Source of the DNA: an uncultured Paracoccaceae bacterium | Lineage (GTDB): Bacteria; Pseudomonadota; Alphaproteobacteria; Rhodobacterales; Rhodobacteraceae | NCBI GenBank assembly: GCA_947500775.1 | Contig: CANMTD010000002.1 | Location: 434,001 to 498,000 of the forward strand | DNA: 64,000 nt | Direction: 5' to 3' | Shown: positions 24,616 through 31,385 of the stretch, piece by piece | Layout of the letters: each line of letters opens with the position of its first letter | Numbering within the stretch: the stretch's first letter is position 1 | Made by a program: the position numbers and the translations under genes | The notes under the pieces: model-generated | What the model saw: the letters and a program-made list of their open reading frames with translations, nothing else | Databases searched by the model: none | What the model was told of the DNA's origin: nothing

Positions 24616-26430
24616 ATGGGATCGAATTATTTCACCTTTTTTCGGGCAACGGGGCTGTTGGTTGCCTTGATATTGGGCACCAGATTCGCCGCCGCCGAAC
24701 CGCAGCATGGCATAGCTATGTATGGCGCACCGGCGCTGCCACCTGATTTTGTGTCCCTGCCCTATGCAAACCCCGACGCCCCCACCGGCGGGCGCATCGT
24801 TTTCGGCGAACCGGGCGGGTTCGACAGCCTTAATCCGCACATCCTGAAAGGCAATCCGCCCTGGGGTGTGGGCGCCCATGTTTTCGAAAGCCTGATGGGC
24901 CGCAACTGGGATGAACCCTTCACCCTTTATGGGTTGCTGGCCGAATCGGTGGAAACCCCGCCCGACCGCAGTTGGGTGGCCTTCACCCTGCGCCCCGAGG
25001 CGCGGTTTTCCGACGGCAGCCCGGTCACGGTGGACGATGTGCTGTGGTCGTTTGAAACCCTGGGCACCATCGGTCACCCCCGGTATCACGGCGCCTGGAA
25101 CAAGATCGCCTCGGCCAGCATCACCGGCCCGCGCACCGTCAAATTCACCTTCAACATCGAAGACCGGGAATTGCCGCTGATCCTGGGCCTGCGCCCGATC
25201 CTGAAAAAGGCGCAATGGGCGGGCAAGGATTTTGCCCAAAGCGGGCTGGAGGTGCCGATCGGATCGTCGCCCTATCCGGTCACCGCGTTTGAACCGGGCC
25301 GGTATCTGTCGCTGAAACGCAATCCCGATTATTGGGGCAAGGACCTGCCGTTCAACCGGGGCCGGAACAATCTGGACGAAATCCGGTACGAGTTCTTCGG
25401 CGACGGCGATGTCGTGTTCGAGGCGTTTCGCGGCGGCGAAACCAACAGCTTTCGCGAGGTCAACGCCGCCAAATGGAACAGCGCCTATGATTTTCCCGCC
25501 GTTCAAAGCGGCGAAATCGTCAAATCGCTGATCCCCCATCAGCGCCCGTCGGGGATGAAAGGGTTCGTGTTCAACACCCGGCGCCCGGTGTTTCAGGACT
25601 GGCGGGTGCGCGACGCGCTGATCCACGCCTTCAACTTCGAATTCATCGCGGCCACCCTGAACGGCACCGGCGATCCGCGGATCACGTCGTATTTTTCCAA
25701 CTCGATCCTCGGGATGCGCGACGGCCCCGCCACCGGCAAGGTGCGCGCCCTGCTGGAACCTTTTGCGGCCGCCCTGCCCCCGGATGCGCTGGACGGCTAT
25801 GCCCTGCCGGTGTCGGATGGCAAGACCGCCAACCGCAAAAACCTGCGCCGCGCCTTTGCCCAGTTGGAAGCGGCTGGCTGGCAGGTGGACGGCGACGGCG
25901 TGCTGCGCAATGCCGACGGACAGGCCTTTACCTTCGAGATTGTCCTTAATCAGGGATCGACCGAAACCGGCCAGATCATGGATATCTACGTCGATGCGCT
26001 GAAACGGCTGGGCATCGCCCCCACGATCACCAGGGTCGACAGCGCCCAGTTCAACGAACGCACCCGCGCCTATAACTTCGACATGACCTATTTCCGCATT
26101 GATCTGTCGCTGAGCCCGGGCAGCGAACAGCGGCTGTATTGGGGCGGCGACGGGGCGACCGAACCGGGCACCCGCAACCTGATGGGCATGAATGTGCCCG
26201 CCGCCGATGCGATGATCGATACGCTTCTGACCTCAGCAACCCGCGAGGATTTCATCGCCGCCACCCGCGCGCTGGACCGGGTGCTGACCACCGGGCGCTA
26301 TGTGATCCCGATCTGGTTTTCCACGGACTCGCGTATTGCCCATTCAAAAAAGCTCAAGTATCCCGATAAGATACCGATCTACGGCGATTGGATCGGCTTT
26401 CAACCGGATGTCTGGTGGTATGAGGAATAA
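24616..26430 (+). CDS. Extracellular solute-binding protein, family 5 (YejA-like peptide binding)
   Basis: 604 residues from the ATG at 24616, chosen because a signal peptide follows directly (helix FRATGLLVALILGTRFAAA, probable cut before EPQHG). A TTG at 24547 also exists. The mature N terminus HGIAMYGAPALPPDFVSLPYANPDAPTGG (split by eye) and the GGFDSLNPHILKG segment mark the YejA/oligopeptide-type group, known to bind long peptides or microcin C. The whole SBP_bac_5 domain is present. No permease or ATPase gene lies next to it, so it is an orphan or its partners are elsewhere. It is followed two bases later by the entericidin gene. Confidence 0.9.
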   Translation: MGSNYFTFFRATGLLVALILGTRFAAAEPQHGIAMYGAPALPPDFVSLPYANPDAPTGGRIVFGEPGGFDSLNPHILKGNPPWGVGAHVFESLMGRNWDEPFTLYGLLAESVETPPDRSWVAFTLRPEARFSDGSPVTVDDVLWSFETLGTIGHPRYHGAWNKIASASITGPRTVKFTFNIEDRELPLILGLRPILKKAQWAGKDFAQSGLEVPIGSSPYPVTAFEPGRYLSLKRNPDYWGKDLPFNRGRNNLDEIRYEFFGDGDVVFEAFRGGETNSFREVNAAKWNSAYDFPAVQSGEIVKSLIPHQRPSGMKGFVFNTRRPVFQDWRVRDALIHAFNFEFIAATLNGTGDPRITSYFSNSILGMRDGPATGKVRALLEPFAAALPPDALDGYALPVSDGKTANRKNLRRAFAQLEAAGWQVDGDGVLRNADGQAFTFEIVLNQGSTETGQIMDIYVDALKRLGIAPTITRVDSAQFNERTRAYNFDMTYFRIDLSLSPGSEQRLYWGGDGATEPGTRNLMGMNVPAADAMIDTLLTSATREDFIAATRALDRVLTTGRYVIPIWFSTDSRIAHSKKLKYPDKIPIYGDWIGFQPDVWWYEE

Positions 26431-26431
26431 T

Positions 26432-26545
26432 ATGACACGCATCATTCTGATAGTCAGCCTGTTGGCCCTTGCGGCCTGTGCCACCGTCGAAGGGGCCGGA
26501 CAGGATATTTCGGCAGGGGCCCGAAAGGTGCGCAACGCGCTGTAA
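26432..26545 (+). CDS. Entericidin-like small lipoprotein
   Basis: 37 residues from the ATG at 26432 with GAGG at 26422-26425 overlapping the end of the previous gene. The hydrophobic leader ends in a lipobox (LALAAC, Cys16), followed by a short tail ATVEGAGQDISAGARKVRNAL. This is the EcnA/EcnB pattern; the E. coli pair is a toxin/antidote lipoprotein set, but most alphaproteobacterial copies are single and of unknown role. The frame extends upstream into the preceding gene but the lipoprotein start is clear. Confidence 0.85.
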   Translation: MTRIILIVSLLALAACATVEGAGQDISAGARKVRNAL

Positions 26546-26548
26546 CCG

Positions 26549-26566
26549 GTTGGGCCTGTGCCCAAC
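26549..26566 (+). repeat. Short hairpin after the entericidin gene
   Basis: GTTGGGC (26549-26555) and GCCCAAC (26560-26566) with loop CTGT, starting 4 bases after the entericidin stop. No T-run, so probably an mRNA end-protecting stem rather than a terminator. Confidence 0.5.
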
Positions 26567-26617
26567 GCAGACACCATCGAAGAATGGTGTCAAACCTCCG
26601 ACCTGTTACCCAAGGTG

Positions 26618-26660
26618 ACCTGTGCCGCGACCCGAACAGTCGCGGCACAGGTGGGCTTTT
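26618..26660 (+). terminator. Strong 14-bp hairpin terminator
   Basis: Perfect stem 26618-26631 with 26639-26652 (ACCTGTGCCGCGAC / GTCGCGGCACAGGT), loop CCGAACA, followed by GGGCTTTT. It is the likely end of the SBP-entericidin transcript. Confidence 0.75.
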
Positions 26661-26787
26661 GCACCAGCTGCACCTTTGTCCGCTCAGAACAGATTTCTTG
26701 CAGTTCCGTGGCGCCGCACAACGCAATGCGACGCCCCGAAATACCTGCGCGGTTTTCTGTATGGAAAAGTTTCAAAAAATTTCCGCA

Positions 26788-26805
26788 ATTTGATCTATGT
26801 CAAAT
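26788..26805. promoter_or_regulatory. FnrL/FNR-type binding site
   Basis: TTGAT-CTAT-GTCAA at 26790-26803, with flanking bases extending the dyad to ATTTGA...TCAAAT (26788-26805). It matches the consensus TTGAT-N4-ATCAA/GTCAA known for FnrL in Rhodobacteraceae. A TATGAA -10-like element lies at 26827-26832, so the box is centred about 41.5-42 bases before the expected start near 26838, the classic activating position. No annotated gene starts downstream on the plus strand. Confidence 0.75.
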
Positions 26806-26837
26806 CGCCACGCCGCACCCCCCCTCTATGAACGTCA

Positions 26838-26936
26838 TGTTTTATGACCGACACCTTTGCGACGAGAATTCGTTTTTATCGAGTTGGCCATATAGTGGCT
26901 AAGGGCGCGATGTGAGTGGCATCGCGCCCATTTTCT
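26838..26936 (+). ncRNA. Candidate FnrL-activated small RNA (or very short mRNA)
   Basis: The stretch runs from the predicted start of an FNR-type promoter to a strong terminator (GGGCGCGATG 26903-26912 with CATCGCGCCC 26920-26929, then ATTTTCTT), about 100 nt. It lies between convergent genes and so cannot serve either. A 21-codon frame MFYDRHLCDENSFLSSWPYSG starts at 26837 and ends at 26902, right before the terminator. If transcription starts at 26837 it could be a leaderless peptide mRNA. No ribosome binding site is visible. The transcription boundaries are predicted, not seen. Confidence 0.5.
26903..26936 (+). terminator. Rho-independent terminator of the candidate small RNA
   Basis: Perfect 10-bp stem GGGCGCGATG/CATCGCGCCC, loop TGAGTGG, tail ATTTTCTT. 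The T-tail is on the plus strand. The XRE gene ends about 90 bases further right on the minus strand, for which no T-run is present on this side. Confidence 0.8.
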
Positions 26937-27021
26937 TACATCTGTTGCAATCGATGGCCAAAATATCCGCCAAGCGCTGCCTTTGTCAGCCCAACGCCCG
27001 GTTGGCCAAGCTCAAAAGCGA

Positions 27022-27645
27022 TCAGCTCAGCGATGTCACCCACAGGATGCTTGCGTCGTCTTCGGACAGGGAAATCACGTTGTGCCCCATGGCGGCGTCG
27101 TAATAGGCGCTGTCGCCGCGGCGCATGTCGACGGGTTCATAGAATTCCGTATACAGCCGGATCACCCCGGTCAGCACATACAGGAACTCTTCGCCGTCAT
27201 GGCGGACCCAGCCGTCGAATTCCTCCATCGAACGGGCCCGCACCCGGGCGCGGTAGGGCAGCATCGCCTTTTTGGTCAGGCCGCTTGCCAGCAGCTCGTG
27301 TTCATAGGTGGCGGTGGCGTGGGCGGTGCCTTCCCCCGACTGGGTGACGGTCATGCGCCCGTTGGCCTGCCCCTTTTGCGGCGGCGTGAACAGTTGCGGC
27401 ACTGAAATATCCAGCCCCGTGGCCAGTTTCTTCAGCGCCTCATAGGTCGGTGACATCTGTTCGTTTTCGATCTTGGACAGGGTCGACCGCGCCAGCCCCG
27501 CCTGTCCGGCGGCCTGTTCCAGCGTCCAGCCCCGCGCCGTGCGCAATTCGCGGACCCGGGCGCCAAGGTTCAGGGGCTCGACAACGCCATCCTGCCCCGA
27601 GGCGCGGGCAAGACGGATAATGCTGGGCTGATCATTCACGCTCAT
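27022..27645 (-). CDS. XRE-family regulator with C-terminal cupin domain
   Basis: 207 residues from the ATG at 27645 (the frame extends to 27729 over the divergent promoter). HTH_3 domain about 25-80: LGARVRELRTARGWTLEQ, AGLARSTLSKIENEQMSPTYEALKKLATGLD. C-terminal cupin_2 about 120-205 with EFDGWVRHDGEEFLYVLTGVIRLYTEF and VDMRRGDSAYYDAAMGHNVIS. Such regulators bind a small molecule in the cupin and control the adjacent, often divergent, gene. The acyl-CoA ligase gene starts 68 bases away in the other direction, so that operon is the likely target. Confidence 0.93.
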   Translation of the reverse strand: MSVNDQPSIIRLARASGQDGVVEPLNLGARVRELRTARGWTLEQAAGQAGLARSTLSKIENEQMSPTYEALKKLATGLDISVPQLFTPPQKGQANGRMTVTQSGEGTAHATATYEHELLASGLTKKAMLPYRARVRARSMEEFDGWVRHDGEEFLYVLTGVIRLYTEFYEPVDMRRGDSAYYDAAMGHNVISLSEDDASILWVTSLS

Positions 27646-27712
27646 GACTTGTGCATCTAAACCGGAGCGCAGGCGCTTGCAACTCTGTGGGCGCGGGCGT
27701 AGCACTCGGGGT

Positions 27713-29242
27713 ATGCTGTCACTGCACAATGATCACACCGCCCCACCCTGCCCGGCCCCGTTCAATCTGGCGGCCTATGTTCTGGCACAGGCCGCGCGCC
27801 TGCCCGATAAAACCGCCCTTGCCATCGTCAGCCCGACAGGCGCCGACGGCTGGAGCTATGCCCGGCTGGAACGGGCCGTGCGCGGCGTCGCGGGCGGGCT
27901 ACAGGCCATGGGCCTGCCCGATGGCGCACGCGTGTTGTTGCGGCTTGGCAATACGGTGGATTTCCCGATCGCCTATCTGGGGGCGATTGCCGCGGGCCTT
28001 ATGCCGGTGCCGACCTCGGCCCAGCTGACCGGACCGGAAATCACCAAGCTGGCCGTGGATATCGACCCGGCACTGATCATCGCGGGGCCCGGCGTCGCCC
28101 TGCCCGAAAATGCCACCTGCCCGGTGCTGGACAGCGCGGGGCTAGAGGCGTTTTTTGACCATCCCCCCGCCGATTACGTCATGGGCGATCCGAACCGCCC
28201 CGCCTATATGATCTATACCTCGGGCACATCGGGCACCCCGCGCGGCGTAGTGCATGCGCATCGCGCGATCTGGGCGCGGCGGATGATGTGGGACGGCTGG
28301 TATGGGCTGCGCGAACAGGACCGGCTGCTGCACGCGGGCGCCTTCAACTGGACCTATACGCTGGGCACCGGGTTGCTGGACCCCTGGTCGGTCGGGGCCA
28401 CCGCGCTGATCCCGGCACAGGGCGTCGCGGCCGATACCTTGCCCGCGCTTTTGAACCAATATGACGCCACGCTGTTTGCCGCCGCACCCGGCGTCTTTCG
28501 CCAGATGCTGAAAGACCCGCAACCAATGTCGCTGCCACATCTGCGCCATGCGCTGTCAGCGGGCGAAAAACTGCCCGAGGCGACGCGCATCGGCTGGACC
28601 AAAGCCACCGGCACCCCGGTATTTGAGGCTTTGGGCATGTCGGAATGTTCGACCTTCATCTCGAGCAGCCCCACGCGCGCGGCCACGCCGCCTGCCTCGG
28701 GCTATCCGCAGCCGGGCCGCAGGATCGCGGTTCTGGATGAAGATCTGACCCCTGTGCCCCATGACACCCCCGGCCAATTGGCGATCTGCCGCGACGATCC
28801 GGGGGTGATGCTGGGCTATTGGCGGGCTGAAGTGGAAACAAACGACCGATTTCAGGGTGACTGGTTCCTGACCGGCGACACGGTCTCGATGGCGCCCGAC
28901 GGGGCGATCACCTATCTGGGCCGCAACGACGACATGATGAACGCGGGCGGGTTTCGCGTCTCGCCGGTCGAGGTGGAAAACGCCCTGTGCCAGCACCCTG
29001 ATGTGCAAGAGGTCGCCGCGACCGAGATTCGCGTCAAATCCGACGCCTCGGTGATTGCCGCCTTTTACACCGGTGCGCAGATCGACACGGACACCCTGTC
29101 GGCCTTCGCTGCCGACCGGCTGGCCCGCTACAAACAGCCGCGATTGTTTGTGCATTGCGACGCCTTGGCCAAAGGCGCGAACGGAAAACTGAACCGGCGG
29201 CTGATCCGCCAGGAATACGAGGCGCGCCATGGTCAAGCTTGA
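27713..29242 (+). CDS. AMP-dependent acyl-CoA synthetase (benzoate-CoA ligase-like)
   Basis: 509 residues from the ATG at 27713; the open frame before it is promoter DNA shared with the XRE gene. ANL superfamily: P-loop YTSGTSGTPRGVVHAHRA, A4/A5 region FEALGMSECSTFISSSP, A7 motif GDWFLTGDTVSMAPDGAITYLGRNDDMMNAGGFRVSP (split by eye) and the A10 Lys in GANGKLNRRLI. It activates a carboxylic acid with ATP and CoA. The substrate is unknown; the family layout is closest to aromatic or short-chain acid ligases. It is followed at once by a FrnE-like oxidoreductase (14-base overlap) and an efflux protein. Confidence 0.9.
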   Translation: MLSLHNDHTAPPCPAPFNLAAYVLAQAARLPDKTALAIVSPTGADGWSYARLERAVRGVAGGLQAMGLPDGARVLLRLGNTVDFPIAYLGAIAAGLMPVPTSAQLTGPEITKLAVDIDPALIIAGPGVALPENATCPVLDSAGLEAFFDHPPADYVMGDPNRPAYMIYTSGTSGTPRGVVHAHRAIWARRMMWDGWYGLREQDRLLHAGAFNWTYTLGTGLLDPWSVGATALIPAQGVAADTLPALLNQYDATLFAAAPGVFRQMLKDPQPMSLPHLRHALSAGEKLPEATRIGWTKATGTPVFEALGMSECSTFISSSPTRAATPPASGYPQPGRRIAVLDEDLTPVPHDTPGQLAICRDDPGVMLGYWRAEVETNDRFQGDWFLTGDTVSMAPDGAITYLGRNDDMMNAGGFRVSPVEVENALCQHPDVQEVAATEIRVKSDASVIAAFYTGAQIDTDTLSAFAADRLARYKQPRLFVHCDALAKGANGKLNRRLIRQEYEARHGQA

Positions 29243-29876
29243 TATCCTGTCCGATCCGATCTGCCCCTGGTGCTATATCGGCAAGACCCTGCTGGACCGG
29301 GCGCTGGCCGCCCATCCCGACCACCCGTTCACCATCGAATGGCACCCGTTTCAGCTGAACCCCGACATGCCCGCCGCGGGCATGGACCGCCGCACCTATC
29401 TGGAAAGTAAATTCGGCGGCAAAGAGAAAGCGGTCGAGGTTTATGGCCGCATCGCCGAGGCCGCCGAAGAGGCTGGCCTGACGATCAACTTCGCCGCGAT
29501 CGAACGCACGCCCAACACGCTGAATGCGCATCGCCTGATCCACTGGGCCGGGATCGAAGGCAAACAGACCGCCGTGGTGTCGTTCCTGTTCGAGGCCTAT
29601 TTCGAAAAGGGTCAGGACATCGGCGACACGGATGTTCTGGTCGCCATCGCCGAACGCGCGGAAATGGACGGCCCCGCCATTCGCCACCTTCTGCAGGGCG
29701 AGACCGAGGCCGCCGACATAAGCAGCCGCGACGCCCACGCCCGCGAACGCGGGGTGACCGGCGTGCCCACCTTCATCGTGGCCAACCAGCACGCCCTGCC
29801 CGGCGCCCAGCCCACCGCGCTGTGGGAACAGGTCATTGCCGAGGTCAACGCCCAGATCAAAGACCAATCCGAATGA
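29229..29876 (+). CDS. FrnE-like DsbA-family oxidoreductase
   Basis: 215 residues, cytosolic (no signal peptide). The thioredoxin-fold active site is CPWC in SDPICPWCYIGKTLLDRAL, and the cis-Pro loop is GVTGVPTFIVANQHALPGAQP. This matches the FrnE/2-hydroxychromene-2-carboxylate isomerase-like DsbA group, which includes disulfide and isomerase activities in polyketide and aromatic metabolism. It overlaps the ligase gene by 14 bases and the exporter gene by 4 bases, so the three are one operon. The biochemical role is inferred only from the fold. Confidence 0.93.
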   Translation: MVKLDILSDPICPWCYIGKTLLDRALAAHPDHPFTIEWHPFQLNPDMPAAGMDRRTYLESKFGGKEKAVEVYGRIAEAAEEAGLTINFAAIERTPNTLNAHRLIHWAGIEGKQTAVVSFLFEAYFEKGQDIGDTDVLVAIAERAEMDGPAIRHLLQGETEAADISSRDAHARERGVTGVPTFIVANQHALPGAQPTALWEQVIAEVNAQIKDQSE

Positions 29877-31093
29877 CGACCAAACGCCTGTCCCAACCGG
29901 AATTCATCGCGTTGATCGCGATGTTATTTGCGACAATCGCGTTTTCCATCGACGCGATGCTGCCCGCCCTGCCCGAGATCGGCGCCGAGCTGACCCCGAC
30001 CGATCTGAACCGCGCCCAGCTGGTGCTGACCAGCTTTGTCCTTGGCATGGGGGTCGGGACGTTTTTCACCGGGCCGCTGTCGGATGCCTTTGGCCGCAAA
30101 CCGGTCATTCTGGGTGGCGCGTTGCTGTATTGCGTGGCCTCGCTGATGGCGCTTTACGCGAATTCGCTGGAGTTTCTGCTGGTCGCGCGGCTGGCGCAGG
30201 GATTGGGGGCTGCGGGGCCGCGCGTGGTCGCCATGGCGATTGTCCGCGATCTGTACGAAGGGCGGCAGATGGCCAAGCTGATGTCGCTGGTCATGCTGAT
30301 CTTTACGCTGGTGCCCGCCATCGCGCCGACCCTGGGCGCGGGCATCATCGCGATCAGCGACTGGCGCGGGATATTCATGGCCTTTGTGGTCTTCTCGGTC
30401 ATCTCGGTGATCTGGCTGGCGCTGCGGCAGCCCGAAACCCTGCCTGTGGAACATCGCAAACCGTTGCACGGCGCCACCCTGTTTCGCGCGATGATGGAGG
30501 TGTTCTCGGTCCCGATGGTGCGCCTGTCGATCGCGGTGCAGTGCCTGTGTATGGGGATGCTTTTCGGGGTGCTCAGTTCGACCCAGCAGGTGTTCGACAT
30601 CACCTTTCATCAGCGCGAAAATTTCCCCTATTGGTTCGCCCTGATCGCATTGCTGGCCGCCTCGGCCAGCGTGCTGAACGCGGCCTTGGTGGTGCGGTTG
30701 GGGATGCGGTATCTGGTGACGCTGGCCGTGGGCGGGCAGATCCTGTTTTCGGCGGTCATGCTGTTGACCGGCTGGTCCGGCTGGCTGTCGGGCACGCCTT
30801 ATCTGCTGGTCTATGTGCTGTGGAATGCCTCGGTGTTCTTCATGGTCGGCATGACCCTGGGCAATCTGAACGCCCTGGCGATGGAGCCTTTGGGCCATAT
30901 CGCCGGCATGGCCGCCTCGATCATCAGCGCGGTGGCAACCGTGGTCGCGGTGATCATCGCGGTGCCCATCGGGCTGGCCTTTGACAACACCCCCGTGCCG
31001 CTGGCCGCAGGCGTGTTGGTCTGCGCGACAATCGCTTTCGTGCTGGTCCGGCGGATGGCGCGGCTGGACCGGGTGCTGACACCGGCCGACTGA
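29873..31093 (+). CDS. Bcr/CflA-family MFS drug exporter
   Basis: 406 residues from the ATG at 29873 (ATGA overlap with the previous gene). Twelve hydrophobic segments are visible, beginning PEFIALIAMLFATIAFSIDAMLPALP (split by eye). The loop 2-3 motif GPLSDAFGRKPV and the motif C type GLGAAGPRVVAMAIVRD mark the DHA1/Bcr-CflA group, which expels bicyclomycin, chloramphenicol and other small compounds by proton antiport. In this operon it may export an acid or thiol-linked metabolite, or simply be a resistance gene; the sequence does not decide. Confidence 0.92.
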   Translation: MTTKRLSQPEFIALIAMLFATIAFSIDAMLPALPEIGAELTPTDLNRAQLVLTSFVLGMGVGTFFTGPLSDAFGRKPVILGGALLYCVASLMALYANSLEFLLVARLAQGLGAAGPRVVAMAIVRDLYEGRQMAKLMSLVMLIFTLVPAIAPTLGAGIIAISDWRGIFMAFVVFSVISVIWLALRQPETLPVEHRKPLHGATLFRAMMEVFSVPMVRLSIAVQCLCMGMLFGVLSSTQQVFDITFHQRENFPYWFALIALLAASASVLNAALVVRLGMRYLVTLAVGGQILFSAVMLLTGWSGWLSGTPYLLVYVLWNASVFFMVGMTLGNLNALAMEPLGHIAGMAASIISAVATVVAVIIAVPIGLAFDNTPVPLAAGVLVCATIAFVLVRRMARLDRVLTPAD

Positions 31094-31115
31094 CACACGG
31101 CAACCGCTGTTTTCG

Positions 31116-31385
31116 CTAATCGCGTGCGCGCGACCGCCATCCGCCGCGTCGTTTGGGGGCGGTCATCGAGGTCAGCCCCTCGGTCAGCACCTTTGTCATC
31201 GGGTGCGCCTGGGCGTCCGGCCCATAGACCTCCAGCAATTGCTGGATCAGCGGCCCGGTCGGGGCCCCCAAAGGAACGCTGAGCGCCCAGTCCAAAAAGA
31301 TGGTGCGGCATTCGCCTTCGGTGATCCCGTCGATCCGGTACGCCTCTCGGATCAGGCCCTTGGGGTCCAGCGATTTCAGCGTCAT
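31116..31385 (-). CDS. Small hypothetical protein coupled to glnE
   Basis: 89 residues, soluble, no signal peptide. Features are EAYRIDGITEGECRTIFLDWALSVPLG, LIQQLLEVYGPDAQAHPMTKVLTEGL and an Arg-rich end. It overlaps the glnE stop by 4 bases (ATGA), so it is translated after glnE on the same message. I do not recognise a named domain; the conserved coupling suggests a role tied to glutamine synthetase adenylylation or simply to operon order. Codon use matches the neighbours. Confidence 0.75.
   Translation of the reverse strand: MTLKSLDPKGLIREAYRIDGITEGECRTIFLDWALSVPLGAPTGPLIQQLLEVYGPDAQAHPMTKVLTEGLTSMTAPKRRGGWRSRARD

Noticed and set aside
26558-26902. A 114-codon frame over the FNR box region
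   Set aside because: It crosses the 14-bp terminator, the FnrL box and the -10 element. At most its last 21-24 codons could be translated from the predicted transcript.
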